This document shows, in pieces, positions 47,519-57,249 of a stretch of 64,000 nucleotides of DNA. The stretch comes from Vanessa cardui (taxonomy: Eukaryota > Arthropoda > Insecta > Lepidoptera > Nymphalidae), in the NCBI RefSeq assembly GCF_905220365.1, contig NC_061135.1, positions 3,179,501 through 3,243,500 on the forward strand, in the 5' to 3' direction. Every line of letters starts with the position of its first letter. The first letter of the stretch is position 1. A program made the translations under genes and the position numbers. The notes under the pieces are model-generated. The model saw only the letters and a list, made by a program, of their open reading frames with translations. It had not been told where the DNA came from and ran no database searches.

Positions 47519-50500
47519 CTGCAACGGAATTGTTTGTATTAGTTGAGCGTTTTGTTTTAAAGTAAAAGACTTAAAAAGTAAAGTAACAGCCTGAAAATTT
47601 CCCACTGTTGGGCTAATGGCTTCCTCTCCCTTTAGGAGAGGACTTGGCACATATTCCACCACGCTGTTCCAATGCGGGTTGGTGAAACACATGTGGCAGA
47701 ATTTCAATGAAATTAGACGCATGAAGGTTTCCTCACTATGTTTTCCTTCACCGCCGAGCATGAGATGAATTATAAACACAAATTAAGCACAAATATATAG
47801 TGGTGCTTGCCTGGATTTGAACCCGATATCATCGGATAAGATGCACGCGTTCTAACCACTGGGCCATCACGACTCGTAAAAGACTTAAGAAACGTAAATT
47901 TCCTAATGTTAGACCTCTTTTCCCCTTAAGTCTAAGATCCCCCTTAAGTCGTAGGTCTAGAGAGTTTTCCACCATGATAAGCCATTTAGTTTAGTTTTAT
48001 TGGTGTTATGATATTATTTTAACACAATAATACTCTTAGATTATGTTGATGATGAGTTATCAATTTGTGACAACAATTTCAATCACAATGTATTATGACG
48101 TGACGTATCTAACAAACAAACCGTACAAAAAATAAAAACAAATATCCTGCATTTAATTTCAATTCATTCAATTTATGTTGATAAAATTTCATTCAAAAAT
48201 AAAATTTCGAATGTTACGAATTAAGTGGGTAAAGCAAATTCGTTTCGCAGGCCATTACTTATCGAGAGAACTTCTTGGGTTATTAACCAATATATAAACC
48301 ATAATCTTATTTACAATCATAATAAACAGCTCAAAATACCTGTAATACTTTACTTATCCAACTGCCTTGCATAAATGTTCAGTGTGTGCTTAATAATTTC
48401 TGTTTAGACAATGGACGTCTCTTTAAGCCTAAATAATCTTAAAAGGAAAGGAATCCTTAAAGGATTAAAAAACTTAAAAATTCGAATGTGTTCTATAATT
48501 AAAAATATCGCAACACAAATTCAATTCGATTTTTATTTCTTATCTCCGAACGTATTCCATATTTAAATAATAAAAATATGATAACGCATCAAGAGAACAA
48601 AATTCGATTACCTTTTTTAAATTAAAAATGCATTCTATATTTAAATAATTTGTCGAGATATTAATAATTTTACCAGTAATGGCGTCAACGGTGCAATCAG
48701 TGATCCGATTCTTCCAGCCGTCGAGCACACGCTGATAAGGGTCTGCCTCATGTTGGTCGGGAACACTTCAGACACGTAGATGTACACGGAGCTGTACGTG
48801 AGTGTGACGCTCCACTTGCCGATGAGATATAGCGGGATGGACCACCAATCCGCTGTAAGAACGAAAGAATTGTAAAAAGAAAATATTATAAGATCAGAAT
48901 CTTCAACGGTTTCTTTCGTTTGATATTTTATGCAAAGTATTAATTGTTAAGAATATGACCCAATACAAATTTAGTAACTGTCTATTGGATTATATTAGTC
49001 TGATAAGATCTACATAATATATATGACACTACGTCTGATATTTAAATATGTGTGTACACTATACAGTAATCGAACAAATGATTTGTATCTGGACACAAAG
49101 AAATACGTTAAACTAATGTTGTTCCAAATTTAAAAACCGCCATTTATTATGTTGTAGGTAATTAACAAAAACAACTCACATCGATTTTTTAAATTATTTT
49201 TCAAATACTTTACACAGTGCGTATGTCACTTTGACGTGTAATTGTAACGAATTGAAACGACACGTGTTTTTTTTTATTACGAAATAAAAAGTGGGTCATT
49301 GACGACTTCGAATGTGCTACGAATCGGATCGAGTTCATGCATTTATTTATTATTTAATAAAAAAAAATATATCAAAAAATCTACCACATTAATAAAAGCT
49401 TCATTGATATTATTATATTTTAAACAGTGCTAATGAATTCATGAAATATCGATATAGATAGATTTTTATTATTTATTGACTTTATTATTCCATTCTCTGT
49501 AATTATATTATTTAATAACCTATTAAGGTGTGCTATAATTTTATGTAAGATATTGATTAATAAGACTTACTTAATGTTAACAATATCTTGTTATTTTTTT
49601 AAAACAATGATTATCTATTTGGGTATGAAACAATTCCTCACCAAATATAAACGGGCAAACAAAAACGCAAAACAATTCAGTCGATTGTTTGCTCAGTTTT
49701 TACACACTTTATTTGGTACACAACATTTAATTCTATTGGTATATATGAATACATATTTGAGAAAGTGTTTTGTTTTACTGATACTACATATTGGCTTGTG
49801 TAGTTTTGCATATCTGTTTATTAGACCAAATTTTATATACATATAATGCTTGCAAATCATGATGGTTGAATAGGAATGTTGCCCATGTTGTTTACCCAAA
49901 AAAGTGTGCAAAAACTGAGCAAACAATTTATATTTGGCCCGTTTATATTTGGTGATAACTTTTTATTATAATTTTATATATTGTACTCTATTAAATTCCT
50001 TTATTAATTTGATAATTTATGAGTGTAAATATCCGTTTTAGGTTGGATTTTTTGGGAATGTAATAAAGTTTGCAACATTTTTGAGCAATCACGCACAACT
50101 CGATAAGAAAGCATAATTATTTTTATAAGTAATCGATTTGCAATCTCAATAACGGACGTAAACAAAACTTTTACGTGCGTAGTAAATACTTGAATAATTG
50201 TTATTGTAAGTATTTCTTGTTGACGTGACGTTTTACTATTTTCATTCTTAACGTTAATGTTTTTAATTTATATGCGTGCACGTGCAGTGTTGAAAGCAGC
50301 GTTTTCTATTAATTTGACTTACCTAAACGATTTTCTATTTATATATATTTTTTGGAAACATGTACGTTTCTTACAACTACATCTGAATGTTTTATAGAAA
50401 AAAGTATGCACGCTAATATTTTTTTACTCGCTTTTATAAGCTTGGGCTGTATGTATGTATGTATGTAATGGAATCTTAAAGCGCGATTTTAAGCTATTTT

Positions 50501-53500
50501 CAGAAGTCTAATTAATTCGAAATTTTGCATACGTATTAAGTGCCAATGGCAATTAGCGTGTTTTTTTTAACTTTTGTCTATTTAAATTATAGGTAGGCAT
50601 ACTGGCAACGAGACAACGGTTACCATCATCAGTCTTGAAACCTGCGTTGTTGGTAAAGTTAACCATTCCGTACGACGTCAATACGCAACCAAACATAGGA
50701 ACTAAGATGTTATATTCTCTGTGCGTACAGTTACATCAAATCATTTGCTTTTAAATTTTAACGCAACCATATAATTAAATATGTGATGAGTGGGCGATAC
50801 CTAAGTGAAATAATCACCAAAATTTCGAATATAGAAATTACAAAATTGTATACTCACATCTTGGCAAGAACGCGAAGAGTAAGCTCGTTGCGGCGCAAGT
50901 CAAATATGTAGTGATCATTGTTTTCTTCCGACCGTATTTATCCAACACAATAACGACCACAATGTACGCGGGTATTTCCACCAGCACCACCAACATGAAG
51001 CTCACGTATTTATTTCGACTCAACGACACCGAATTTATCGAGAGCCCGTAATAAACCAACGAACACGTCAACCACAAAAACGAACATATCAATAATCTCT
51101 TCCAAATAATACTCGAACGGATCGCTTTTGAGAACTGAGATTTCTTATCAACAGTCTGATTGTCTGTTTTAAGCAACGGATCACTTAACGCGTCTAGTTC
51201 TAAATTGCGAGGATCTAAATTGTTTATTTTCGCAGCTCGTTTTAACGTTTTGATCGCTTGGTCTTTTTTCCCTTTGCTGAGCAGCCATCTCGCGCTTTCG
51301 TTCATGAACCAGACGTAAATTCCGACGATGATCGCGGGGCTGTACAGGATGAGGATGTAGGTTCTCCAGTTGTTGACGAACCAGGCGAGCATCGCGATCA
51401 GAACGACGCCCACGACGAATGTCATATTGCACATGGCTGAGACAATCACCCGTTGCTTTAGACCGACTAGCTCCACCGCTGTAAGGGAGAAATTCAATTA
51501 ATAACGCGTCAAAGCTTAAATACATGGAGGAGAAATGGATGGAATAGATGGAATAGTTCAGTTTTTTAAAACATTTTGTTAAGCTTAGGACTACAGGCTA
51601 CAAAATTAAACATAAAAGTTGATGAAGTCTATATGACTTTAATAGAAAAATTGAATACGATATTTATAAAAAACCAACTCTTAAAAAGACCTGTCTTACT
51701 ATTTCTTTGATAAAAAATAGCGTCCTTTGCATAAACGAAGTCGCTGTCAACAAGTTAATGTAACATAAAATACTTAGTAAACAGGGTAAACCATACATGT
51801 TTTGGTCATTATTAAATCATATTATAATAGATAAGAATCTGAATTAAATTAAAACAATTTAGTACCTATACAAGCTGCAACACGCGAGGGGCCAGTTTGT
51901 CACGAATAACACCAAAGATTAATTAGGTAGATTAGCTGACAAATATATGTGATACCATAACATTGGACACATTAAAATAATGTTTAATCTAATTTTACTA
52001 ATATTCACGATTTTAGGATTCATGAAATCTATTCCAATAACAAAACGTAACACTTACCAAAAACGTATGCAGAAGGGTATAGGCCACCCCCAAATCCAGC
52101 TTCCAGGAAGTGCAAGGTCAAATATGACAGATATCCTGGAGCAAATGCCCTTGCTATTCCGAATATGAAACTAGCCGTGGCTGCCATGCCCACAGCAACT
52201 CTACGACCGAATCTATCTGATATAGCTCCAGTCACAAGCATGGCTGCGAACATGCCGGAATTGTGCACCGTGCCTACAAGCGCCCTTTTCCATTCTTGAC
52301 AACCTAAATTGAACTGAAAATAAAATGATTGTTGATGAATAATTACTTAATTAATGAGTCAGTCATTATTTTTATGCTTTGTTCTAAAATTAAATTTTGT
52401 TTGTTTTAATTTGAGGCGACTAGTAAATCATTGTAATGATTAATCTGGTTTCCAATTTTAAATGGTTGATTTAAATTTTAATTAAATTAATATTATTTCG
52501 TTTAGAAATATTGAGGCACAAATATTGTTAAATAATTTTATAAGTTTCTCTTTTTTGTATGAAATAGTGGTAAGTGGTAATCACAGCCCACAGACATTGA
52601 AACTGTTAGAAATATTGACCATTTTGTTATGTCCCCTGTTCGGAACACAACAATACTAAGTATTTTCTATTTGGGATAGAATATTTGATAAGAGGGTCCT
52701 ACTCCTACTGTCTTGTACAAAGTAAATAAAAATATAATCAATCTATTTATACTAGGGAATTGATAATAGAACATTATGCAAGTCTGTCTAGGTACGTATT
52801 CACACATCAATGATTGTACTGCCAAACAGCATTGTACGCATTGGTGTATTAATTAATGGTATAAAGGGCATAATAGCTTAGTTTCCTTGTTTGATTACAT
52901 TGAGGGTGAATGTAATGATTAATATTTCTCTTCAATGTATATTGGTGATCCCTTGCAAACGCACCCAATTATAGTACGACACAACTTAGATGTAACATCA
53001 TGCTTACTGCTGATTTATATAACCAACACAAATAGCTCCATATCACGCCATTCGGCGCTATTCATCGCTACTGATTCTCGCGTCAGTTCAACCCGAGAAA
53101 GCAAGTGCATATAAATCGACGTGTCAAATTGACGAATATATTAGGTCATATCATATTCCAAGTTATTACGTTTGTGTAAAGATCATATTCACATAAGAAA
53201 TAAATATTAATAATTTGGGTTAGAGTACTCAATTCGGATGTGATCGGTTTCACGAATTTCGCCGATGCTACACCTGAGCTGTGTTATATGATACCAGTCT
53301 TACCTCCTATATTAAATTAATACAGGCATAGAAAGTTTTTAATTATTGGTTGACCAAGTTACCTCTTCAACGAGAGACTGACTCTGTTCGTAAACATAGG
53401 CATCACAAGGCATGGTCTCATTGGAGAACTGTTCAGGCGTACATTGGAAATCTGTGACGTTTAACGGCACATATCTTTTGCAGGAGTCCGGTCGATCTCG

Positions 53501-56500
53501 TTCTTTATTTTTTGGTATGGCGTAATCAACCCAAGACGTGTCATTGTATCTTCCATCACAGCCGAACACTTTGCATCTGCGTGAGAAAATAGTCATGGTT
53601 AGTTTAGTTTTCAAAGATGAATTTGATTTATATTTCTTCGTTCCTCAACAATTGATGGTTATCGTGTATTAAATCATGGACATTATTTGTTTACGTCAAA
53701 TAAATTACTTAGTTAAGGATACAATAAATATCGTGAAGACCATCATAAAAAAATAATGTCAATTATTCTAAACAAATTGTCACTTTATTTAAGTTCGATC
53801 GGTATATAAACAAAAACAACAACAGCCTGTAAATTTCCCACTGCTGAGCTAAGGCCTCCTCTTCCTTTGAGGAGAAAGTTTGGAACATATTCCATGGAAT
53901 CTAAATATAAAAGAGTTAGAGATTAGTGCGTGTGGGCCCATGTACTTAGTTTTGCCAATTACATATCAACAATCCTCTTTAAGAGAAAGCCTTGGCTGAA
54001 CATTGAGAAACTTACAGGCTATTATTTTGTTATAATTTACGCCATACGTGAATCGTAAAGTCTGTATACAACGATTGAATTCGTATACAAAGGACAATAC
54101 ATGGTGCAACAATTGTAATTGTACAATATAAAGTAATCCGAATACAATAGATATCTCCATGTATTGATTTTCTGAGCATGCATCTCGCTGATAACATTAT
54201 TGCCTCACTGATATGTTTATCAGATAGCTTGTAGTCAAGATTAATCATCTGTTATTAGAATATCAGCTTTAATCAAAGCGTGAGCGTTGGATTACTTTAT
54301 AATTGCCTTGTTGATCTTTAAGCCATAGATGTTTATACTAAAAAGTTATTTTCTTCCAATCATATGGGTATAAAGGTAGCCTAGTAGCTTCACCGAATCG
54401 TATGGTAAAAAAATAATTACGGCTTGGCTGAGAACTACTTCAATTTTATTATTGACGATAAACAAACCATAGATTTATATATTCCACGTGATTTGCTAAT
54501 AGCTCTGCTCTGCTCTGCATTACAAACAGCTCTTGATTAATATGTCTTTATTTATAATTATAAAGCAAAACTATTCCACTTAGTTGATAAGTATTATCAA
54601 CTTTAATTTGATTTTACATCCAAAGTAAAACTTTGACGACATTCAAAAGTCAACACTTTCGCAAATCCTTTATTATTGATTGATTACCACCGATTATTCA
54701 AGATCGACTGATGATATCACGTCGAATCAAAGACGAAGTTCTTTTGTCTTGATTCTCGTGGTTGGAATTGTCTGTACCATATTATTGGTGTTCGAATTTA
54801 ATCTAGTACTCATCGTATCTATATTTAATTGTACTTGGTGGTGGGATGTTGGACAAGCGTGTCTGGTTTGGCACCATTCACTTATGAAAACATTTTACTC
54901 AGTCTTTTAGTGGTTTAGTTTGAGGGTGAGTGAAAACTGCCGCTATAGGCAATAGGCATGTAACATCTTAATTCCCAGGGCCTATGGTGAATTGGTATTG
55001 TATTTGTTTATATTTTTTAGCAATATCTATGGGTTGTAGTGATTTTTTACCAAAAGGTAGCTCTTTTGCCTATCTTTTTTATAATAAAAAGTAATTCGAC
55101 ACGCCACTAACTATTAGCACATGTTAGCCCAGCCGCCAGCCTACCCAGAGCTAATAAACAATACTTTCATACCTACAAAGTAAACAATTTCTTATTGACT
55201 ATTATACATGTTCTATAAATAAATCGAGCTAAAATTACCATTATTTTGCCACTATTATTCACTTTATAGCGAACAGTGGTAGTGCTCGAATATTGTTAAC
55301 AGATAAAAATAATATAACTTACAAATTTAAGTTTTCTAAGAAATATAAAAATTGTAGTAAATCAGTGAAATGTGACCAAATTCAATTGACATATTTATAT
55401 CACTGCTAATGTATTAACTAGAATGGTCATCGAAAATGCTAAATAAATTGTCAGGTACCGCCTTGAACTAAACACTAAATGGTTATGTACTATGTAAAAC
55501 TCTATAGTTAAAAATGAACTTTGTGACGAAAGAACTAGAGATTATTTTCGAGTGTATGTGAGCGTTTAGCACATATTCATTAATTTATTGGCATTTTTAT
55601 TATATTGTATGAGTTTATTAGTTTTGTTCGAATGTGGTTTGCTTAATTGGTTTGATAGTAAAAATAATTGTATTTGTAGTTTTGAATTTCAAACCAATAG
55701 TACGTAAATGGATCTGTGTTAAACGCCTGCTTATTTTGTAAGCAGGCACGTCGGTAGGTAGTGGTGAGAAGTCTCAAGTCACCACTTCTCACAGAGTGAA
55801 ATATAAGCACATATTGTAATGTAATGTGTACTGTAACAGCCTGTAAATTTCCCAATGTTGGCCTAAGGCCTCATCTCACATTAAGGAGAGGGTTTGGAAC
55901 ATATTCCACGACGCCGTTCCACGATGTTTGGTGGAATGCACATGTAGCAGAATTTCGATGAAATTAGACACATGCAGGTTTCCTCACGAGGTTTTCCTTC
56001 ACCACCGAGCACGAGATGAATCATAAACACAAATTAAGCACATATATATATTGGTGCTTGCCTGGGTTTGAACCCGAAATAATGGGTTAAGGTAAGCTCA
56101 AATTAAGAACATGAAATTCAAATGGGGCTTTTTTACTCAGCTTAACCCCGATCTTTGATTAAGAGCCACATATTATATTTTCCGTATCTTATACTAAGCT
56201 TACTTTCTTTAATTATTGTTTAAACATCCATATATTTACAGTTTTGAGTTATATTTTTTATGTACAAGACTGATTATGGGACTGGTTGTTTTGTAGTGTT
56301 GACATAATAAAAAAATAAATCAAGGAGTTTACCAAAGAGTACAAATGAAAACAATATAAATTCTAAATGAATAATGCGTTTAAAAAAAAATTAAATTTTA
56401 AACAGTTGTGTGTAAGTATTATTAGCAAAAGTAAAGTAATTACCTGTATGTCTGTTCCTGAGCTTCGAAGATGAATCCACATTCGTAGAAACTGCTCAAT

Positions 56501-56604
56501 AGTACCGGGAACAGTAGAAGGACGAAATTCAATAGATTGTAACGTCCGTACGGTCTCAGGCTTTCGAGGATCGAGTCTAGATTGATTTCTTTCCTCTGTT
56601 CCAT
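47354..56604 (-). CDS. SLC22-type organic cation transporter-like protein, complete (gene B)
   Basis: Six minus-strand coding exons join without a frame break: 56604-56444, 53576-53363, 52313-52058, 51478-50858, 48852-48674 and 47518-47354. All junctions have GT/AG ends, and the product is 531 residues, the usual SLC22 length. TM1 is near residues 24-44. A large extracellular loop (45-125) has Cys at 55, 60, 86, 99 and 111 and sequons at N65, N93 and N106. SDRFGRR is at 157-163, NESARWLL at 270-277, DKYGRK at 390-395, EVFPTNMRQ in the TM10-11 region, PETRN at 504-508 and LPDTIEEAEE near the C-terminus. SLC22 proteins are 12-TM major facilitator carriers for organic cations, carnitine-like zwitterions or anions in the plasma membrane. 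The substrate cannot be read here; an Orct-like or carcinine-transporter-like role is possible. The ATG at 56604 has purine -3 and G +4, but an upstream acceptor means a 5' exon may extend the protein. Confidence 0.92.
47575..47875 (-). mobile_element. SINE with 13-bp target duplication in gene B intron 5
   Basis: Minus-sense copy, the same orientation as gene B, flanked by GTAAAAGACTTAA at 47562-47574 and 47876-47888, exact. It sits 57 bp from the acceptor of the last coding exon of gene B, so the acceptor region of that intron is squeezed between SINE tail and exon. The long exact duplication suggests a young insertion. Confidence 0.9.
48674..48852 (-). CDS. gene B coding exon 5 (TM10-TM11)
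   Basis: Encodes residues 418-477, beginning SDWWSIPLYLIGKWSVTLTY and ending SLIAPLTPLL. It contains YVSEVFPTNMRQT and the AGRIGSLIAP pattern typical of SLC22 TM10-TM11. Acceptor CTTACAG; the donor GTAAAA is weaker than the others. No single long open frame covers this exon cleanly, so it is easy to miss, but the phases on both sides (1 in, 0 out) fit its neighbours exactly. Confidence 0.9.
49639..49954. mobile_element. 316-bp inverted-repeat element in gene B intron 4
   Basis: CACCAAATATAAACGGGC at 49639 is inverted exactly at the right end (49937-49954). A second inverted block follows inward (ATTGTTTGCTCAGTTTTT.CACACTTT; left about 49685-49725, right about 49893-49935). The two short frames on opposite strands here come from the inverted repeat. 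No target duplication is clear. Confidence 0.65.
50592..50805 (-). repeat. diverged copy of the 38677 repeat family, gene B intron 4
   Basis: Weak ordered matches: GGTTACCATCATCAG, GTACGACGTCAATACG, GGAACTAAGATGTTATATTC and GATGAGTGGGCGATACCTA. It ends about 50 bp left of gene B exon 4. Confidence 0.45.
50858..51478 (-). CDS. gene B coding exon 4 (TM5-TM9, NESARWLL and DKYGRK motifs)
   Basis: Encodes residues 211-417, the longest exon (621 bp), with phase 1 at both ends. It holds VELVGLKQR, two hydrophobic spans, WRT, then NESARWLLSKGKKDQA, the SLC22 NESPRWL signature with Ala for Pro. A central cytoplasmic loop of charged residues follows, then TM7-TM9 and the second MFS loop motif DKYGRKKTM. 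Acceptor CTTACAG, donor GTGAGT. GC content is higher than in the flanking introns, as expected for coding sequence. Long open frames on the opposite strand and in other frames here are shadows of it. Confidence 0.95.
52058..52313 (-). CDS. gene B coding exon 3 (TM2-TM4, SDRFGRR motif)
   Basis: Encodes residues 126-210 plus one base, starting FNLGCQEWKRALVGTVHNSG and ending SAYVF. The acceptor is TTTTCAG and the donor GTAAGT. SDRFGRR at 157-163 is the conserved MFS loop between TM2 and TM3. The exon is 256 bp, the same length as the matching exon of gene A, and about 46 of 85 residues agree by my hand count, mainly at both ends and around the motif. Confidence 0.94.
52563..52725 (-). repeat. 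diverged copy of the 38677 repeat family, gene B intron 2
   Basis: AGTGGTAAGTGGTAATCACAG, TTATGTCCCCTGTT, GGAACACAACAATACTAAG and GGTCCTACTCCTACTGTCTT in inverted order. The stretch 52775-52945 to its right may hold a second, more decayed piece. Confidence 0.45.
52971..53292. mobile_element. second copy of the 61061 MITE-like element, gene B intron 2
   Basis: Shares with 61061-61341 the terminal GACACAACTTAGATGTA, the CGCCATTCG.CGCTATTC block, ACGTTTGTGTAAAGATCATA, ACTCAATTCGGATGTGATCG and the closing GCCGATGCTACA. About 40 bp (GCGTCAGTTCAACCCGAG and more) is present here but absent from the other copy. The right end is more diverged. It ends about 70 bp from the donor of gene B exon 2. Confidence 0.62.
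53363..53576 (-). CDS. gene B coding exon 2 (extracellular Cys-rich loop)
   Basis: Encodes residues 54-125, starting RCKVFGC and ending SLVEE, between a CACGCAG acceptor and a GTAACT donor. It is the large loop between TM1 and TM2, with five cysteines and three N-glycosylation sequons (NDT, NVT, NET). In this family the loop is extracellular and disulfide-bonded. It enters in phase 2 and leaves in phase 0, exactly as the matching exon of gene A. Confidence 0.92.
53808..53896 (-). mobile_element. SINE 3' fragment, GTT tail
   Basis: Only the 3' block (CAGCAGTGGG, CCTCAAAGG, GTTCCAAAC) and a GTTGTTGTTTTTG tail remain, in intron 1 of gene B. A more degraded plus-sense 3' end (AAGCCTTGGCTGAAC...ACAGGCTATT) lies about 75 bp to the right, at 53970-54022. 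Confidence 0.65.
54472..54536. repeat. short dispersed repeat shared with 8136
   Basis: Counterpart of 8136-8202 in the same orientation, with a small CTCTGCTCTG expansion. Confidence 0.5.
54830..55090 (+). repeat. diverged copy of the 38677 repeat family
   Basis: TACTTGGTGGTGGGATGTTG, GGTTTAGTTTGAGGGTGAGT, GGCATGTAACATCTTAATTC and AGCTCTTTTGCC. Lies in intron 1 of gene B. Confidence 0.5.
55831..56094 (-). mobile_element. SINE copy with truncated head
   Basis: Minus-sense copy in intron 1 of gene B. The body and B box (GGGTTTGAACCC on the plus strand) are present, but the A-box end is lost after GGGTTAAGGTAAGC. Confidence 0.78.
56444..56604 (-). CDS. gene B coding exon 1 (N-terminus, TM1)
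   Basis: Encodes residues 1-53, from MEQRKEINLDSILESLRPYG through a hydrophobic TM1 to EAQEQTY. It ends in phase 2 (AG) at a GTAATT donor on the minus strand. The N-terminal LDSIL..L.PYGRYN pattern matches the cytoplasmic lead of SLC22 proteins and the corresponding exon of gene A. The frame stays open upstream to a good acceptor (TTTACAG) whose first exon base is 56621, giving KSTKE before the methionine. The exon may therefore begin at 56621 and the true start may lie in an exon further right. Confidence 0.9.
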
Positions 56605-56799
56605 TTCTTTGGTGGATTTATCTGTAAATGTATAGTTGGATTATTTCGGTGGTTTACGTTCGTTGGAATCCGATAGCGGTAATGAATATATTGTTTGCGG
56701 TGGCGGTTTGGATACACAAACATACTGCATATAGCATAATGTCGCTGTGATAATATATTAACATACAACATCATTATTTTAGGTAAATAAAATGACAAG

Positions 56800-56965
56800 C
56801 TTGTAAATGACTCGCTATGGGCTAATGCCTTCCTTCTGAGGAGATTTGGTGTGAAGACAGTTCATTATGCCGCTCCAATACGGACGATTACAAGACGATT
56901 TAAATAAGAACCAATAAGCACAGATTAAACACACGTAAATTCAGTTATGCTCGCTCTGAATTACT
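56800..56965 (-). mobile_element. very degraded SINE
   Basis: Scattered matches to the family (TTGTAAATGACTCGCTATGGGCTAATGCC, CCGCTCCAATACGG, AAGCACAGATTAAACAC) in the right order upstream of gene B exon 1. Confidence 0.4.
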
Positions 56966-57000
56966 ACCTTAATTTAAGATTCGAGTGTTACAAACCTAAG

Positions 57001-57245
57001 GACTATTCGAATCAACTCTGTCTCTCTGTCTGTTTGTAGCTCTTTCTCGACCAAACCACTGAACCGAATTCGATGGAATTTGGTATGAAGCAAACCGTAG
57101 CTCTTTCACGACCAAACCACTGAACCGAATTCGATGAAATTTGGTATGAAGCCAACTTAAACTCCAAGAAAGGATATAGGCTACTTTTTTTGCCAAACAC
57201 TTGACAACTAACACCCTGACAACTGAAACCGCGGGCGACTGCTAG
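57001..57245 (-). repeat. copy of the 1717 family with internal 61-bp tandem duplication
   Basis: CTGTCTCTCTGTCTGTTTGT, two successive units starting GTAGCTCTTTC (57036-57096 and from 57097), then AACTCCAAGAAAGGATATAG and AACCGCGGGCGACTGCTAGT. Over 57 aligned bases I count only two differences between the units. Confidence 0.65.
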
Positions 57246-57249
57246 TACT

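Noticed and set aside
47354..47779. 141-codon frame as a separate gene
   Set aside because: Its right half is SINE sequence and its left half is the last exon of gene B; the GT/AG join to 48674 explains the exon better.
49553..49926. Paired open frames on opposite strands in gene B intron 4
   Set aside because: They arise from the inverted-repeat element at 49639-49954 and share peptide pieces such as FAQFLHT for that reason.
51181..51525. Open frames in other frames and on the plus strand over gene B exon 4
   Set aside because: Shadows of the 621-bp SLC22 exon; they have no recognisable protein and ignore its splice sites.
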